This document shows positions 31,884-33,415 of a stretch of 33,415 nt of DNA, piece by piece; the first letter of the stretch is position 1; each line of letters begins with the position of its first letter. This stretch comes from Deltaproteobacteria bacterium CG_4_9_14_3_um_filter_63_12. GTDB taxonomy: Bacteria; Myxococcota_A; Bradymonadia; UBA4248; UM-FILTER-63-12. Where the stretch lies: positions 1,983 through 35,397 of the forward strand of contig PFUG01000245.1 in the NCBI GenBank assembly GCA_002789955.1. The letters run 5' to 3'. The notes under the pieces are model-generated. The model worked only from the letters and a program-made list of their open reading frames with translations. It did not search any database and was not told the origin of the DNA. Both the position numbers and the translations under genes were made by a program.

Positions 31884-32678
31884 ATGAGAAAGACGACTGA
31901 TTACAACGCCACGGACGTCCTCGAAGGTCTTGGGGGGGCGATGCCCCTCGGCCCGCAGACTCTCTCCCTGCAGAGCGGTCGGACGGGATTAGTCATCGTC
32001 GATCCGGTCGTCGGCTTTACGCGGCGTGGGGCCCTCAGCGACCCCGACGCCATGCTCCCCATGGTCGGCGAGGTCAACGCTTTGACACAGAGGCTCCTGG
32101 AGGCCCTCGGCGAAAAGCTGTCCGTTTTCGTGTTCCTCGATCACCACGGGCCCGACCAGCTCGAGCCGCCCTATCCCCCGCATTGCCAGGAGGGCACCGG
32201 CGAAGAGGAGCTCGACCCGGCGTTGAAGTGGTTGCAGGGTCATCGGGCGGTGACGTTACAAGAAAAGAACTGCATTAACGGCATCGTCGGCGCCCTCGAG
32301 CCCAGCGCCGAGCACACCCTCCAGGGCCGCGATGGGAACCCCGTCGTCGCGTTCTCCTACCGCAACACCTTCGTGGAGTGGGTGCTGCGCGAAGGGCTCG
32401 ACCGGCTCCTCGTGGTGGGCGATTGCACGGACATTTGCGTGCTCGACTTCGTGGTCACCGCGCTCTCGGTGCGCAATCACGGGCTGTTCGGCGAGCGGCG
32501 CGCCGATATGCCGATCGGCGTGCTGGCTCGAGGGTGCGCGACCTATCACCTGGGAGACCCGGAGGCGCTCGGCCTGCCCTTGGTGGCTCGGCACGACCGC
32601 GACATTACGCACCACGCCGCGCTCTACTTCATGCAGTCCCGCGGCGCCCTGATTGTCGACAAAGTCACCACAGACTGA
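31884..32678 (+). CDS. Nicotinamidase, plant NIC-like
   Basis: 264 aa cysteine hydrolase. Triad D40 (LVIVDPVVGF), K128 (LQEKNCING), C185 (GDCTDICVLDFV). Probable metal ligands D86 and H88 (LDHHGPD) and H100 (YPPHC), the D-x-H...H set of nicotinamidases. YPPHCxxGTxxxELxPALKWL, TFVEWV, CTDICVLDFV, RGCATYxL and HHxxLYFMxSRGA match, as I recall, the plant NIC1-3 nicotinamidases better than PncA. It would hydrolyse nicotinamide to nicotinate for NAD salvage. GGAG 8 nt before the ATG supports the start. Confidence 0.85.
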   Translation: MRKTTDYNATDVLEGLGGAMPLGPQTLSLQSGRTGLVIVDPVVGFTRRGALSDPDAMLPMVGEVNALTQRLLEALGEKLSVFVFLDHHGPDQLEPPYPPHCQEGTGEEELDPALKWLQGHRAVTLQEKNCINGIVGALEPSAEHTLQGRDGNPVVAFSYRNTFVEWVLREGLDRLLVVGDCTDICVLDFVVTALSVRNHGLFGERRADMPIGVLARGCATYHLGDPEALGLPLVARHDRDITHHAALYFMQSRGALIVDKVTTD

Positions 32679-32713
32679 GCGTCTTTACTGGGGCTTGGGA
32701 GTTGACAGCGAGG

Positions 32714-32731
32714 CGCGCGCTCGAGCGCGCG
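32714..32731. repeat. 18-bp perfect palindrome CGCGCGCTCGAGCGCGCG
   Basis: Seven-bp arms around TCGA, 35 bp after the nicotinamidase stop. No T-run follows; it could be a protein site or a weak terminator. Confidence 0.5.
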
Positions 32732-32837
32732 GAGCCTACTCTGGGCCATGGCCGCATCTGCGGTGCCCGTGCCGGTTGACAGGGAACGGACGGCCGGCGA
32801 GTTTCTAGTCCGTCGTCGCACACTCCCCGAGGATCCC

Positions 32838-33224
32838 ATGCCCTTGCGTCAGCCGCTCGTCCTCCTCGCCGTTCTCCTCTTCACGCTGTTGACCGGCTGC
32901 AGCAAAGATCCGCTCGAGCGCTCCATCGAGCGCTTCGACGCGCTCACTGCCGTGCTCGAGGCCAACAAGCACGATCCAGGGCGGCTTTTGACCGAGTTTG
33001 ACACCTTTCTGAAGGACAATAACGCCGGCTGGATAGCCGACCGCGCCGAGCTCGAAGCCCTGGACACCGAGTCTCAGGGCAAGCTCGAGGCCAAGCACGA
33101 GCGGGAGATGGAGCGAGCGTTCAAGGCCTTCATGGACGTCTCGCTGGAGATCCAAGAGCGTTTGAAGAACGACCCCCAGACGCTGCAGGCTTTTGTCGAG
33201 CGGCTCGACGCCATCGGGCTCTGA
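32838..33224 (+). CDS. Small lipoprotein
   Basis: 128 aa from ATG 32838 (GAGG 5 nt upstream; the track start at 32748 adds an unlikely Arg/Glu-rich lead). Signal region QPLVLLAVLLFTLLTGC, lipobox LTG|C at 21. The mature part is mostly helical and charged, with KHEREMERAFKAFMDVSLEIQERLK. No family recognised. It may be a periplasmic or outer-membrane helical protein. A TTGACA at 32776-32781 upstream has no -10 at standard spacing. Confidence 0.78.
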   Translation: MPLRQPLVLLAVLLFTLLTGCSKDPLERSIERFDALTAVLEANKHDPGRLLTEFDTFLKDNNAGWIADRAELEALDTESQGKLEAKHEREMERAFKAFMDVSLEIQERLKNDPQTLQAFVERLDAIGL

Positions 33225-33304
33225 GCCGCTCTAGTGGGGTTCGGCAGAGGAGCGCCAGCAGCGCGCTAAGAAGTGGTGGACGCAGCCATGCTTTCTTTCG
33301 AGAA

Positions 33305-33328
33305 CACATTGGCAACATGTGTGTTTTG
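33305..33328 (+). terminator. Weak terminator-like hairpin after the last lipoprotein
   Basis: ACACAT-N7-ATGTGT followed by GTTTTGT, ~80 bp after the stop codon. The stem is only 6 bp, so this is uncertain. Confidence 0.3.
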
Positions 33329-33415
33329 TAGTCGCCGCCGACGTGGGAGTCGCTCGTTCGGCAGGGGATCTCCTTCAACTTACGGAACACGGTGCGTTTG
33401 GAATTGGTGCTCAGC

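Noticed and set aside
31856-31900. 14-codon leader ORF overlapping the nicotinamidase start
   Set aside because: No ribosome site and no stable hairpin, unlike the murJ case; likely chance.
32702-32809. Two TTGACA boxes upstream of the last lipoprotein as promoters
   Set aside because: No -10 at 16-19 bp from either; nearest candidates are 22 and 29 bp away.
1-33415. CRISPR arrays, tRNA/rRNA genes, insertion sequences, prophage genes
   Set aside because: None seen on either strand by eye; no regularly spaced repeats or transposase/integrase motifs in the ORF track.

Overview
The window is 33.4 kb of GC-rich DNA. It looks chromosomal, with no tRNA, rRNA, CRISPR array, integrase or transposase that I can see. 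Several traits suggest a Myxococcota-type bacterium (Deltaproteobacteria in the old sense), possibly a Bradymonadia-like lineage: many secreted lipoproteins with Asp/Thr-rich N-termini, a lipoprotein with thrombospondin type 3 repeats, a Ser/Thr kinase with HRDVSPEN in its catalytic loop, an FHA-GAF-sigma54 activator, and an HU protein with a Lys/Ala/Pro tail. This placement is inference from gene content, not from a marker gene.

Layout. 1-6.8 kb: an MFS/nucleotide-transporter-like protein fused to HEAT repeats (-), an HU/IHF protein with a clear promoter and terminator (+), the lipid II flippase murJ (-), and a cyclic-nucleotide-binding protein (+). 6.8-13.1 kb: six minus-strand genes, namely a Cys-rich small lipoprotein, a lipoprotein with a charged linker, a PQQ-like propeller lipoprotein, a secreted protein, and a NYN-domain nuclease whose stop codon overlaps the start of a PLP aminotransferase. 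13.5-19 kb (+): a TSP3/VWA lipoprotein, an isochorismatase-fold hydrolase, then a promoter and a run of zinc-ribbon protein, alanine racemase and a one-TM protein. 19-25.2 kb: a signalling block made of a histidine phosphatase and Ser/Thr kinase (-), divergent from an FHA-GAF-AAA-Fis sigma54 activator (+), followed by a large lipoprotein. 25.2-33.4 kb: a secreted small protein, an alpha/beta hydrolase lipoprotein coupled to a PPi-type phosphofructokinase, a TPR protein, a divergent plant-NIC-like nicotinamidase, and a last small lipoprotein.

The most interesting part is 19-25.2 kb. Both the activator gene and the lipoprotein gene after it have a good -24/-12 (sigma54) promoter match upstream. 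Dyad repeats lie about 135-140 bp before each predicted start, where an enhancer-binding protein would be expected to bind. This suggests an autoregulated sigma54 circuit controlling a surface lipoprotein, with the adjacent kinase as a possible input. Second is the murJ leader: a perfect 15-bp hairpin that buries the ribosome binding site of an 18-codon ORF whose end overlaps the murJ start. Third is a family of ACCGATTTTCGC-type dyads with about 20-21 bp spacers in several intergenic regions. All of these are readings by eye and have not been tested.
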